Assembly: GCA_046316025.1 (NCBI GenBank)
Contig: JBKCXU010000148.1
Span: 1 to 27,020 of the forward strand
Direction: 5' to 3'
Length of the DNA stretch: 27,020 bases
DNA from: JAJTHJ01 sp046316025
GTDB lineage: Bacteria > Pseudomonadota > Gammaproteobacteria > Burkholderiales > Burkholderiaceae_F
The notes below the pieces were generated by a model. The model had not been told where the DNA came from, searched no databases, and saw only the letters and a list, made by a program, of their open reading frames with translations. Position numbers and translations under genes: made by a program. Below, in pieces: positions 15,249 to 22,270 of the stretch (the first letter of the stretch is position 1; every line of letters begins with the position of its first letter).

Positions 15249-15397
15249 GGAGTTACTCCACTTCCACTTCATTTTGACAATAAAGGCACGTCGTTCCCGC
15301 GAAAGCGGAAGTCCAGTGTCGTTCGCGAAAGTCGCTGGGTTCCCGCTTTCGCGGGAACGACGACATTGCCCTGATGATCGCGAAACGGAGTTACCCC
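15249..15397. mobile_element. MITE-like repeat, copy A2 (about 149 bp, perfect internal hairpin)
   Basis: The left end GGAGTTACTCCACTTCC (15249-15265) and the reverse complement of the right end (GGGGTAACTCCGTTTC) form imperfect terminal inverted repeats. The internal hairpin has perfect 20-bp arms at 15289-15308 and 15343-15362, beginning CGTCGTTCCCGC and ending GGAACGACG. It aligns end to end with copy A1. The hairpin lies between the molybdopterin oxidoreductase and radical SAM genes, so it could terminate or stabilise transcripts crossing it. The stop codon of the oxidoreductase (TAA, 15391-15393) is inside the right terminal repeat. Confidence 0.8.
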
Positions 15398-17460
15398 GAC
15401 AGGCGCTCGACCTGCACCAGACAGTCGTAGAAGGTCGGCGCACGGCCCAGGTCGGTCAGCGCCTGGCTCGTCACTTCATTGGCGTTCTTGCCGTCGCGCG
15501 CGAGCTTGCGCCACCAGATCGACAGCGCCACCACCACGCCGGGCCGGGCGCGGTCGGTCACGCGCGCGGCGAGCGCGAAGCTGCCGCGGTCGTTGAACAC
15601 GCGCACCCGCTCGCCGTCGGCGATGCCGCGGGCGGCGGCGTCCCGCGGGTGAACTTCCAGCGTCGGCTCGCCTTCGGTGTCGCGCAGGCTTTGCACGTTG
15701 ACGAAGCTGGAGTTCAGAAAGTTGCGCGTCGGCGGCGAGATGATCGCCAGGGGATAGCGCGCGGCGAGTTCTGCGTTGCTTGTCGGACTCTCGTATGGAG
15801 GCACGTAGTCGGGCGCGGGCAGCGTGGCGGTGGCAAACTCGCACTTGCCGCTGGGTGTGCCGAAGCCGCCTTGCGCAAAGGGCGCGTAGCGCTCGGGCAC
15901 GTCGAGCCGCTGCCAGCCGTGCTGCTTGAGTGTCGGCCAATCGATCTTGCCGAGCGGCCCATCGGCGGGCAGCGCCTGCGCAGCGAGGTCGTCGTCGCTG
16001 TCGGCAAAGCAGGGGTCGGTAAAGCCCATCGCCGCAGCCAGCCGGCGGAAGATTTCGCTGTTGGGCAGCGCCTCGCCCAGCGGCGCGATGGCCGGATTGT
16101 TGGCGAGCGCGTACAAGTGGCCGTAGGTGCCGTGCAGGTCGGTGTGTTCGAGCTGCGTGGTGGCGGGCAACAGGTAGTCGGCGTAATCGGCGGTGTCGGT
16201 CTGGAACTGCTCCAGCACGATCGTGAACAGGTCTTCGCGCGCAAAGCCCTGCGCGACCTTGGCCGATTCCGGTGCCACCGCCACCGGGTTGCTGTTGTAG
16301 ACGATCAGCGCCTCGATCGGCGGGTCGGCGGCGAGCAGATCGTTGCCGATGGTGCTCATGTTGATCGTGCGCGGCGTGCGGCCGGCGAGCAAGTCGGGAC
16401 GCTGCACCGCCGTGCGGTTCCAGTTGAACATGCCGGAGCAGGACAGCAACACACCGCCCGCCGCGTCGCGCCAGTGGCCGGCGAGCGCCGGCAGGCTCGC
16501 CACCGCGCGCACGGCGTTACCGCCGCCGCGGGCGCGCTGCATGCCGTAGTTCAGGCGGATCGCCGCCGGGCGGATGTGCCAGTAGTCGCGCGCGAGCTGC
16601 TCGACCTCCGCCGCGGCGATGCCGCAGATCGCGGCCACGCGCGCCGGGTCGAACTGAGCGGCGCGCGCGGCCAGTCGGTCGAAGCCGAGCGTGTGGCGCT
16701 CGACGTAATCGCGGTCGAGCCAGCCTTCGCGGATCAGCACATGCGCCAGCCCCAGCGCCAGCGCGCCGTCGGTGCCCGGCAGCAGAGCGATGTGCTGGTG
16801 GCACTTCTCGGCAGTGAGCGAGCGGTAGGGGTCGATGGCGATGAGCTTCGCGCCGTTGCGCTTGGCCTCCTGCGCGAAGGTCCACAAGTGCAGATTGGAG
16901 GCAATGGCGTTCGCCCCCCAGAAGACGATCAGCTTCGCGTCGGCAAAGGCTTCCATCGCAGGCCCCGTGCGCAGGCCGAGGGTGGCGGTGAGCCCCTCGC
17001 CGCCGGCGCTGGCGCAAATGGTGCGATCAAGCAGGCTTGCGCCCAGCCTGTTAAAGAACCGCGCGGCCATCCCCTCGCCCTGCACCACGCCCATCGTGCC
17101 GGCGTAGGAGTACGGCACGACCCGCTGCGGGTCGCGCGCGGCGATCGCGCGCAGGCGGGCGGCGATGTCGGCGAGTGCCTCTTCCCAACTCACGCGGACG
17201 AAGCGACCCTCGCCTTTCTTGCCGACGCGCTTCAACGGGTGAAGCAGTCGCTCCGGGTGGTAGGTGCGCTCCAGGTAGCGGCTGACCTTGGTGCACAGCG
17301 CGCCGCGGGTGGTCGGGTGCTCCGGGTCGCCGGCGATCTTGATCGCGACGCGCTTGCCGCCACGCTCCTCCACCGTGGTCAGCAGCGCGCAGGTGTCCGG
17401 GCAGTCGTGCGGACAGGCACCGCGGACGACGGTGGTGCGCGCGGCGCGCTCGTCAGGCAT
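15391..17460 (-). CDS. molybdopterin-dependent oxidoreductase with [4Fe-4S] cluster, 689 aa
   Basis: This large catalytic subunit belongs to the DMSO-reductase superfamily (COG0243). The cluster ligands are visible as CPHDCPDTC (Cys16, Cys20, Cys24) and ALCTKVSRY (Cys56). Cofactor-binding segments follow: VSWEEALADIAARL, FWGANAIASNLHLW, IDPYRSLTAEKC, LLPGTDGALALGLAHVL and, near the C-terminus, PLAIISPPTRNFLNSSF with LEVHPRDAAARGIADGERVRVFNDRG. The DRTICASAGGEG stretch (about residue 145) is where the Mo ligand would be, but its identity is unclear. There is no twin-arginine leader, so it should be cytoplasmic. No electron-transfer or membrane subunit lies nearby, and the substrate is unknown. 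Its ATG at 17460 overlaps the end of argE by 8 bases, so the two are coupled. The stop codon lies in the MITE-like repeat. Confidence 0.92.
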   Translation of the reverse strand: MPDERAARTTVVRGACPHDCPDTCALLTTVEERGGKRVAIKIAGDPEHPTTRGALCTKVSRYLERTYHPERLLHPLKRVGKKGEGRFVRVSWEEALADIAARLRAIAARDPQRVVPYSYAGTMGVVQGEGMAARFFNRLGASLLDRTICASAGGEGLTATLGLRTGPAMEAFADAKLIVFWGANAIASNLHLWTFAQEAKRNGAKLIAIDPYRSLTAEKCHQHIALLPGTDGALALGLAHVLIREGWLDRDYVERHTLGFDRLAARAAQFDPARVAAICGIAAAEVEQLARDYWHIRPAAIRLNYGMQRARGGGNAVRAVASLPALAGHWRDAAGGVLLSCSGMFNWNRTAVQRPDLLAGRTPRTINMSTIGNDLLAADPPIEALIVYNSNPVAVAPESAKVAQGFAREDLFTIVLEQFQTDTADYADYLLPATTQLEHTDLHGTYGHLYALANNPAIAPLGEALPNSEIFRRLAAAMGFTDPCFADSDDDLAAQALPADGPLGKIDWPTLKQHGWQRLDVPERYAPFAQGGFGTPSGKCEFATATLPAPDYVPPYESPTSNAELAARYPLAIISPPTRNFLNSSFVNVQSLRDTEGEPTLEVHPRDAAARGIADGERVRVFNDRGSFALAARVTDRARPGVVVALSIWWRKLARDGKNANEVTSQALTDLGRAPTFYDCLVQVERLSG

Positions 17461-18670
17461 GGCGTAGATCGGGCAGCGGCTGCGCGATCAGCCGCGCGAA
17501 GAACGCCTCGCAGGCGGCGACCTGCGCGTAGCTGATGTACTCGTCGGGCTTGTGCGCCTGCTCGATGCTGCCGGGACCCATCACCACGGTCGGGATGCCG
17601 GCGCGCATGAACACGCTGGCCTCGGTGGCGAAGCTCACCGCGCCGGTGCCGAGCGCGCTTGTGCCGGCGCGCTCCATCGCCAGTTGCACGACCGGCGCGG
17701 CGGGGTCGATGCCGAACGCGGGGATGTTCATCCCCGGCGCAAAGCGGATGCCGGCCTCCCGCGCCACCGCCTGCATCGTCGGCTCCAGCTCGCGGCGCGC
17801 GTATGCCTCGATCTCGGCGAACACCTTGTCGGTGTCGGCGGTGGGCAGGCCGCGCATCTCGAAGGTGAACTCGCAATCGCGCGGCACCACGTTGACGACG
17901 ATACCGCCGGCGATCACCCCGGTTTGCAGCGTCGAGTGCGGCACCGCAAAGCGCGGATCGCGCGGCTCTTCACGGGCATATCGCTCGGCCACGCCGCGAA
18001 TATGGCTCACCAGTTGCGCGGCGAACTCGATCGCGTTGACGGCCTGCGGCGCCAGCGACGAATGCGCCTCGCGCCCGCGCACGCGGCACACGCAGTCGCG
18101 CTTGCCCTTGTGCGCGACGATCGCCTGCATGTCGGTCGGCTCCCCGATCAGGCAGGCGGCGGGGCGGATGCCGCGTTCGGCCAGATCGGCCACCAGATTG
18201 CGCACGCCGAGGAAGGTGGTTTCTTCTTCGTAAGTGAGCGACAGGTGCAGCGGCACGCTGTCCGCGGCGGCGACGAAGCGCTCGGCCCAGGCCAGCGCAA
18301 TCGCAATGAAGCCTTTCATGTCCGCCGTGCCGCGGCCGTGGATACGGCCGTCGCGGTGGGTGGCGACAAAGGGGTCGCTCGACCAGTCCTGCCCATCGAC
18401 CGGCACCACGTCGGTGTGACCGGAGAGCACAAGCCCGCCGGTCTTCAGCCGCTCCGGCTCGTGCGCCAGCGTGCAGAAGAGATTGGCCTTGGCGCCGCTC
18501 GCGTCGTAGAAGACCTGCGGCTTGAGGCCCAGCGCCGCCAGATGATCGCGCGCGATTTCGATCACGCCCAGATTGGAATCGCGGCTGACCGTCGGCACCG
18601 CGATCAGGCGGTCGATCATCGCCAGCACGGCGGCGCTGGGGGCGGCGATAGGTTCGGCGGGGGCGTTCAT
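17453..18670 (-). CDS. argE: acetylornithine deacetylase (M20 family), 405 aa
   Basis: ArgE hydrolyses N-acetylornithine to ornithine and acetate in linear arginine biosynthesis. The sequence has the M20 di-metal motifs: SGHTDVVPVDG at residues 83-93 (His85, Asp87), HGRGTADMKGF at 111-121 (bridging Asp117), the catalytic TYEEE at 146-150 and IGEPTDM after it. The lid-domain REAHSSLAPQAVNAIE and a late MGPGSIEQAHKPDEYI with the final metal-ligand His are also present. This combination is typical of ArgE rather than DapE or peptidase T. Length is in range. It starts at ATG 18670 and is divergent from the Uma2 gene across 90 bp. The molybdopterin oxidoreductase start overlaps its 3' end by 8 bases. 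The name is by family similarity; related M20 deacylases cannot be fully excluded. Confidence 0.87.
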   Translation of the reverse strand: MNAPAEPIAAPSAAVLAMIDRLIAVPTVSRDSNLGVIEIARDHLAALGLKPQVFYDASGAKANLFCTLAHEPERLKTGGLVLSGHTDVVPVDGQDWSSDPFVATHRDGRIHGRGTADMKGFIAIALAWAERFVAAADSVPLHLSLTYEEETTFLGVRNLVADLAERGIRPAACLIGEPTDMQAIVAHKGKRDCVCRVRGREAHSSLAPQAVNAIEFAAQLVSHIRGVAERYAREEPRDPRFAVPHSTLQTGVIAGGIVVNVVPRDCEFTFEMRGLPTADTDKVFAEIEAYARRELEPTMQAVAREAGIRFAPGMNIPAFGIDPAAPVVQLAMERAGTSALGTGAVSFATEASVFMRAGIPTVVMGPGSIEQAHKPDEYISYAQVAACEAFFARLIAQPLPDLRHA

Positions 18671-18719
18671 GGTGCGGCGGCGGATACGGTCGAAACGATT
18701 CTACGGCGGCGTTGAGCCG

Positions 18720-18725
18720 TAATAT
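18720..18725 (+). promoter_or_regulatory. possible -10 element of the Uma2 gene
   Basis: TAATAT at 18720-18725 matches the sigma-70 -10 consensus in 4 of 6 positions and lies about 36 nt before the Uma2 ATG. No convincing -35 was found. It sits in the 90-bp divergent region with argE. Confidence 0.35.
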
Positions 18726-18760
18726 CCTTACCGGACTCCAGCGCTGCACACGAGGCTGCC

Positions 18761-19330
18761 ATGGCAATGCTCGACGAACCGTTAGTTGTCCGTCACCGCC
18801 TGACGGTGGACGACTATTACAAGATGGCCGAAACCGGCGTGCTCACGCCGCAAGCCAAGCTTGAACTCATCAATGGGGAGGTCGTCGATATGCCGCCGAT
18901 GGGAACACGACCCGGTAGCCGCGTCGCACGCCTGGAAAGGCTGCTGCATGAGGCCATCGGTCGGCGCGCCATGGTCCGGACCCAGCTGCCGTTGCGTCTG
19001 AACAAGTTCGACGAGCCCGAACCCGATTTCGCCGTGGTCAAGCCGCGCGAGGACTTCTACGAAGAGGCTCACCCGTGCGGTGCCGACACCCTACTCGTGA
19101 TCGAAGTCGCCGAAACCAGCGCCCGCTACGACCGCGAAATCAAGGTGCCGCTATATGCGCGGCACGGCGTGCCCGAGGTGTGGATCGTCGATCTCGAAGC
19201 CGGCCTCGTGCGCTTCTATCGCCAGCCGAACGGCGAGAAGTACACCGACATCACCGCCACCGAGACGCCCGGCCCGACACCCGTGGTCGCACTGCCCGGC
19301 ATCGCGATCGACCTGACCGACGTGCTGTAG
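18761..19330 (+). CDS. Uma2-family PD-(D/E)XK nuclease-fold protein, 189 aa
   Basis: This belongs to the Uma2 (DUF820) family, a restriction-endonuclease-like fold. Biological role is unknown for most members, although the family is highly expanded in cyanobacteria and some proteobacteria. Signatures in order are LTVDDYYKMAETGVLTPQAKLELINGEVVDMPPMG, then EPDFAVVKPRED (catalytic Asp region), LLVIEVAETSARYDREIKVPLYARHGVPEVWIVDLEAG with the E-V-x-n-K arrangement, and a C-terminal PGIAIDLTDVL. The family length is about 190. GAGG 5 nt before the ATG supports the start, though the second ATG at 18767 is also usable. No transposase or restriction partner is near. It is followed after 4 bp by the M20D gene, suggesting cotranscription despite unrelated function. 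Confidence 0.9.
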   Translation: MAMLDEPLVVRHRLTVDDYYKMAETGVLTPQAKLELINGEVVDMPPMGTRPGSRVARLERLLHEAIGRRAMVRTQLPLRLNKFDEPEPDFAVVKPREDFYEEAHPCGADTLLVIEVAETSARYDREIKVPLYARHGVPEVWIVDLEAGLVRFYRQPNGEKYTDITATETPGPTPVVALPGIAIDLTDVL

Positions 19331-19334
19331 CCCG

Positions 19335-20525
19335 ATGAACCTCCTCGACCCCATCGTCAAGCAGCACGCCGAGATCCAGGCGATCCGCCGCGACATCCAC
19401 GCCCACCCGGAGTTGCGCTACGAAGAGCGCCGCACCAGCGAACTGGTGGCGGCCAAGCTCGCCGAGTGGGGCATCGAAGTGCACCGCGGACTCGGCGGCA
19501 CCGGTGTCGTCGGCGTGCTGCGCAACGGCAGCAGCGGCAAGTCGATCGGCCTGCGTGCGGACATGGACGCGCTGCCGATTCAGGAGCTGAACCAGTTTGC
19601 GCACGCCTCGACCCACGCCGGCAAGATGCACGCCTGCGGCCACGACGGACACACGGCGATGCTGCTCGGCGCAGCCAAGTACCTGGCCGCCGTCAAGCCC
19701 TTCGACGGTACCGTGAACTTCATCTTCCAGCCGGCCGAAGAAGGCGGCGCCGGCGCGCGCAAGATGATCGAAGATGGTCTCTTCGAGCGCTTCCCTTGCG
19801 ACGCCGTGTTCGGCATGCACAACTGGCCGGGCTTTGCGGTTGGGCAGTTCGGCTTCGCACCGGGGCCGATGATGGCCTCGGGCAACCTGTTCGAGATCTT
19901 CGTCCGCGGCCGCGGCGCGCACGCAGCGATGCCGCAGCAGGGCATCGACCCGGTGTTCGTCGCCGTGCAGATCGTCAATGGCCTGCAAGGGATCATTACC
20001 CGCGCCAAGAAGCCGATCGACCCGGCCGTGCTGTCGGTAACCATCATCAAGGCGGGCGATGCCAACAACGTGGTGCCGGACGACGCCTATATCTGCGGCA
20101 CCGTGCGCACCTTCGACGACAAGGTGACGGACTTGATCGAAGAGCGGATGCGCCGCATCGCCGCGCTGACCGCCGAAGCGCACGGAGCCACCGCCACGGT
20201 GAACTTCGACCGCTACTACCCGCCAACGGTCAACCACGCGGCCGAGTCCGCCTTTGCCGCCGACGTAGCGGCCGAGCTGGTCGGCGAAGCCAACGTGGTG
20301 CGCGCGGTCGAGCCGACCATGGGTTCGGAGGACTTCTCGTTCATGCTGCGCGCGCGGCCGGGTTGCTACTTGTGGATCGGTAACGGCGACGGCAGCCATC
20401 GCGCCGCCGGTCACGGCCTGGGGCCGTGCCAGCTGCACAACCCGAGCTTCGACTTCAACGACGATTTGCTGCCGCTGGGGGCGACCTATTGGGTGCGGTT
20501 GGTAGAGAAGTTCCTGGCGCGCTGA
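19335..20525 (+). CDS. M20D-family amidohydrolase (hippurate hydrolase-like), 396 aa
   Basis: This cytoplasmic metallo-amidohydrolase belongs to the hippurate hydrolase, IAA-amino-acid hydrolase and N-acyl-amino-acid deacylase group. Metal and catalytic motifs are visible: DIHAHPELRYEE (residues 20-31), LRADMDALPIQE (73-84), MHACGHDGHTAMLLGAA (98-114) with Cys101 and His103, FQPAEEGGAG (131-140) and GMHNWPG. A late MGSEDFSFM stretch contributes the last ligand region. The lid domain has GRGAHAAMPQQGIDP, and the substrate is not predictable from sequence. Start ATG 19335 is 4 bp past the Uma2 stop, and the length is standard. It lies near another M20 enzyme (argE), but on the opposite strand and in a different subfamily, so recent duplication is unlikely. 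Confidence 0.93.
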   Translation: MNLLDPIVKQHAEIQAIRRDIHAHPELRYEERRTSELVAAKLAEWGIEVHRGLGGTGVVGVLRNGSSGKSIGLRADMDALPIQELNQFAHASTHAGKMHACGHDGHTAMLLGAAKYLAAVKPFDGTVNFIFQPAEEGGAGARKMIEDGLFERFPCDAVFGMHNWPGFAVGQFGFAPGPMMASGNLFEIFVRGRGAHAAMPQQGIDPVFVAVQIVNGLQGIITRAKKPIDPAVLSVTIIKAGDANNVVPDDAYICGTVRTFDDKVTDLIEERMRRIAALTAEAHGATATVNFDRYYPPTVNHAAESAFAADVAAELVGEANVVRAVEPTMGSEDFSFMLRARPGCYLWIGNGDGSHRAAGHGLGPCQLHNPSFDFNDDLLPLGATYWVRLVEKFLAR

Positions 20526-20527
20526 GC

Positions 20528-20582
20528 TTGACGTCCTGCCGGTTCAGGTAGTACCTTTGGCATACTTTGTAGAGAGGTACCG
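20528..20582 (+). promoter_or_regulatory. promoter/operator region of the toxin-antitoxin operon
   Basis: TTGACG at 20528-20533 is a -35-like box. CATACT at 20561-20566 resembles a -10 but is not at a standard spacing from it. TACCT (20552-20556) is inverted as AGGTA (20575-20579), and GGTAGTACC (20547-20555) and GGTACC (20577-20582) are palindromic. Such short repeats are expected where an RHH antitoxin represses its own operon, though the exact operator is not established. Confidence 0.4.
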
Positions 20583-20586
20583 CTGC

Positions 20587-20889
20587 ATGGCCGCACCCAC
20601 CACGCTCAAACTCCCCGAAGAACTTAAACGGCGCATCGTTCCGCTGGCGCAGGCCGAGGGCAAGACGCCGCACGCCTGGATGGTCGAGGCGTTGCACACG
20701 CAGGCCGAGCTGGCCCAGCTGCGCGCCGACTTTCTCGACGATGCGCTCGCCTCCGCCGCCGAGGTCGATGCCGGCGGCCCGCTTTACGCGGCGCAGGACG
20801 TGCATGCCTACATCGTCGCGCGCGCGGCGGGCCGCCCGGCCGATAAGCCGCGCCCCGCCATGGGCGGCAGGAAGCGCTCGGCCAAGTAA
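20587..20889 (+). CDS. ribbon-helix-helix antitoxin, ParD/CopG-like, 100 aa
   Basis: This is the likely antitoxin of a type II pair. The N-terminus TTLKLPEELKRRIVPLAQAEGKTPHAWMVEALH (about residues 5-37) is a typical RHH module: a beta strand followed by two helices. The rest is a longer, Ala-rich segment that probably wraps the toxin. The frame opens at an earlier ATG (20557), but its leader MAYFVERYRC has no RHH content and overlaps the putative promoter, so ATG 20587 is preferred (GAGAGG is 9-10 nt upstream). The toxin gene begins 6 bp after its stop. The basic tail (GGRKRSAK) is consistent with DNA binding. The pair is probably autoregulated. Confidence 0.83.
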   Translation: MAAPTTLKLPEELKRRIVPLAQAEGKTPHAWMVEALHTQAELAQLRADFLDDALASAAEVDAGGPLYAAQDVHAYIVARAAGRPADKPRPAMGGRKRSAK

Positions 20890-20895
20890 TCCACC

Positions 20896-21210
20896 GTGCC
20901 CGACGTCTACTACAGCGAGCGGGCACTGGCCGATCTGGATCGGCTGCTCGACTTCATCGCCGAACACGACCCGTTTGCCGCGCGCCGCGCCGCCGAAGTC
21001 ATCGTCGACGCGGTGCGCGTGCCGGAGCGACACCCGTTGATCGGCCGCGCCGCTCATGGTGAACTGCGCGAACTCGTGATCTCGCACGGGCGCACCGGCT
21101 ACGTGGCGCTGTATCGGCTGCTCAACCGGCTGCTGCGGGTCGAGGTGCTGGCGCTGCGCCACCAGCGCGAAGCGGGCTACGCGGGCCTCGACATGCCCAG
21201 GCCAAAGTAA
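20896..21210 (+). CDS. RelE/ParE-family toxin, 104 aa
   Basis: This small toxin-fold protein begins with a GTG at 20896. The sequence runs VYYSERALADLDRLLDFIAEHDPFAARRAAEVIVDAV, the paired N-terminal helices of ParE. It continues with HPLIGRAAHGELRELVISHGRTGYVALYRLL, the central sheet, and ends VEVLALRHQREAGY, the typical last strand. ParE homologues poison gyrase whereas RelE cleaves mRNA; residues seen here favour ParE-like but do not decide. It follows the RHH antitoxin by 6 bp, as expected for a ParDE operon. Its 3' end overlaps the convergent membrane-protein gene by 34 bp, which may link their expression. Confidence 0.88.
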   Translation: MPDVYYSERALADLDRLLDFIAEHDPFAARRAAEVIVDAVRVPERHPLIGRAAHGELRELVISHGRTGYVALYRLLNRLLRVEVLALRHQREAGYAGLDMPRPK

Positions 21211-21569
21211 CGTCGCACCGCGTCTTTGCGGAAAACCAGCAAGCACGCCGCCGTCAGCAGCGCCACCGTGCCGAGGATCAGCGCCAGCCGCAAATACGGC
21301 TGGCCGAGCGACAGGCGCAGGGCGATCAGCGTTACCGCGGCACGCAACCACTCGAGCGCAGCGAGCGCCAGCGCGGCCTGCACGATGCGCGCAGCCCAAG
21401 GGCGCGGGAGTGTGAGCACCGCCAGCAGCGTCAGCGCCGCAGCACTCGCCAGCGTTTGCCCCGCGCGATGAAAATGAGCGGCGAGAACGACGAAAGCCAG
21501 TGCCGGCGCGATCAACAGCCACGGAAAACGGGGCTTGAGCAGCGGAGCATCGTTCTTCATCGACACCAC
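21177..21569 (-). CDS. small polytopic membrane protein, about 130 aa
   Basis: I do not recognise the family. The protein has about four hydrophobic helices: FPWLLIAPALAFVVLAAHF, an Ala/Leu-rich helix ending LTLP, QAALALAALEWLRAAVTLIAL and LALILGTVALLTAACLLVF. It ends with a basic RKDAVRRYFGLG tail. The start is ambiguous. AAGGA at 21579-21583 gives 9-nt spacing to GTG 21569 (chosen here). GTG 21575 is too close and ATG 21560 is 18 nt away with no better site. Its last 34 bases overlap the parE-like toxin gene in opposite orientation. Upstream of it lies the folded 102-nt element at 21599-21700, which would be in its 5' untranslated region. Confidence 0.65.
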   Translation of the reverse strand: MVSMKNDAPLLKPRFPWLLIAPALAFVVLAAHFHRAGQTLASAAALTLLAVLTLPRPWAARIVQAALALAALEWLRAAVTLIALRLSLGQPYLRLALILGTVALLTAACLLVFRKDAVRRYFGLGMSRPA

Positions 21570-21598
21570 GCGCACTTATCCTTTTCGGGATCCCGGCA

Positions 21599-21700
21599 AT
21601 GGGCCGATAGCCGGTGCACCCGTGGCCTCCGGCACCACCCTCTTCCACTGCTGTGGGGGGAGCGACCGATGGATGCCGTTGCATCCCGATATCGGCCCAT
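21599..21700 (-). ncRNA. candidate structured leader RNA (four-way junction), unknown class
   Basis: ATGGGCCGATA (21599-21609) and TATCGGCCCAT (21690-21700) form a perfect 11-bp closing stem. Read on the minus strand, three stems lie inside. GGATGC-AACG-GCATCC (6 bp, 21671-21686) is perfect. CCAC-AGCA-GTGG (21645-21656) has adjacent C-rich and G-rich flanks. GGTGC/GCACC (21613-21617 and 21632-21636) is the third. Together they can form a cloverleaf ending 30 nt before the GTG start of the membrane-protein gene. I cannot match it to tRNA, 4.5S RNA or a known riboswitch. A DNA inverted repeat without RNA function is the alternative, and the strand is inferred from the downstream gene. Confidence 0.45.
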
Positions 21701-21709
21701 GAACCAGTC

Positions 21710-21893
21710 ACTCACCCCAACCCGCCCAACCTCGGCCTTGCGGGGCCGCGCCGCTGCAGCGGCGCGAAGCTGCGCTTCGCGATACCCCGCTTCCGCTCCC
21801 CCGCTTCGCAGAGAACGGGGTTACTCCCTCCACCGCTTGCGGGGGAGGGTTTGCTCCTCTCCCGCGTCGGCAGGAAAGGGCTTGGGGGCGAGC
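21710..21893. repeat. dispersed inverted-repeat element, family B, with multiple hairpins
   Basis: The left edge CTCACCCCAACCC and the reverse complement of the right edge (GGGCTTGGGGGCGAG) are near-identical terminal inverted repeats. This form recurs in many proteobacterial intergenic repeats, as I recall. Inside are a perfect 20-bp palindrome at 21747-21766, the hairpin GCGAAGC-TGC-GCTTCGC (21764-21780) and a C-rich/G-rich stem near 21826-21849. Positions 21833-21849 are the exact inverse of 22688-22704. No credible protein is encoded. GGGTTACTCC at 21818-21827 equals the left tip of MITE copy A1, possibly by chance. The element occupies most of the 348-bp space between the membrane-protein gene and the yqjK-like gene. 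Confidence 0.65.
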
Positions 21894-21917
21894 GTTCGTC
21901 AACGATTTGCCGAAAGC

Positions 21918-22268
21918 TCAATGATCCGCGGGCGGCTCCTCACGCGGGCGGCGCAACGCGCGCGCAGCGGCCGCGGCGGCCAGCGCAGCCACCACTGCGG
22001 ATAGCGGGTGCCGGCGCGCCAGCCGCAGCGCGCCCAAGGCCACCGGTATCAGCCAAGGCTGCAGCCGCAAAGCGGACGCCGCCGCAAAGAGCCAACCGCG
22101 GCGCGCGCCGCCAATCGATGCGGAAAACTGCGAGGCCACCGCCACCCACTGCCCCGCCCGTCGCGTGCCAGCGCGCAACTCGCCTGCCGCCTGCGCGAGG
22201 TCCGCACGCTGCATCTCGCCGCGCAGGCGCAGCAGTTCGAGGCGGAGTTGCCGCTCGTCGGGCCGCAT
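21918..22268 (-). CDS. hypothetical third gene of the yqjD-yqjE operon (YqjK-like position), 116 aa
   Basis: The family is not firmly recognised. The N-terminal half, RPDERQLRLELLRLRGEMQRADLAQAAGEL (residues 2-31), is an amphipathic helix of the kind seen in small YqjK-type proteins. One or two Ala-rich hydrophobic stretches follow (LQPWLIPVALGALRL and PLSAVVAALAAAAAARAL). It ends with a basic and acidic tail, RRPREEPPADH. Membrane association is likely. ATG 22268 lies 2 bp past the stop of the upstream holin-like gene, and the operon order (DUF883, DUF1469, then this) matches E. coli yqjD-yqjE-yqjK. Assignment rests on position, helix pattern and size. It is the last gene of the operon. Family B repeat sequence begins 25 bp downstream. 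Confidence 0.7.
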   Translation of the reverse strand: MRPDERQLRLELLRLRGEMQRADLAQAAGELRAGTRRAGQWVAVASQFSASIGGARRGWLFAAASALRLQPWLIPVALGALRLARRHPLSAVVAALAAAAAARALRRPREEPPADH

Positions 22269-22270
22269 GC

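Noticed and set aside
17453..18670. DapE (succinyl-diaminopimelate desuccinylase) instead of ArgE.
   Set aside because: The overall motif set and the YEEE and GEPTDM segments fit ArgE better, though related M20 deacylases remain possible.
21599..21700. Possible tRNA, 4.5S RNA or known riboswitch.
   Set aside because: No anticodon arm or T-loop, no 4.5S tetraloop motif, and no riboswitch core that I recognise. Kept only as an unclassified candidate.
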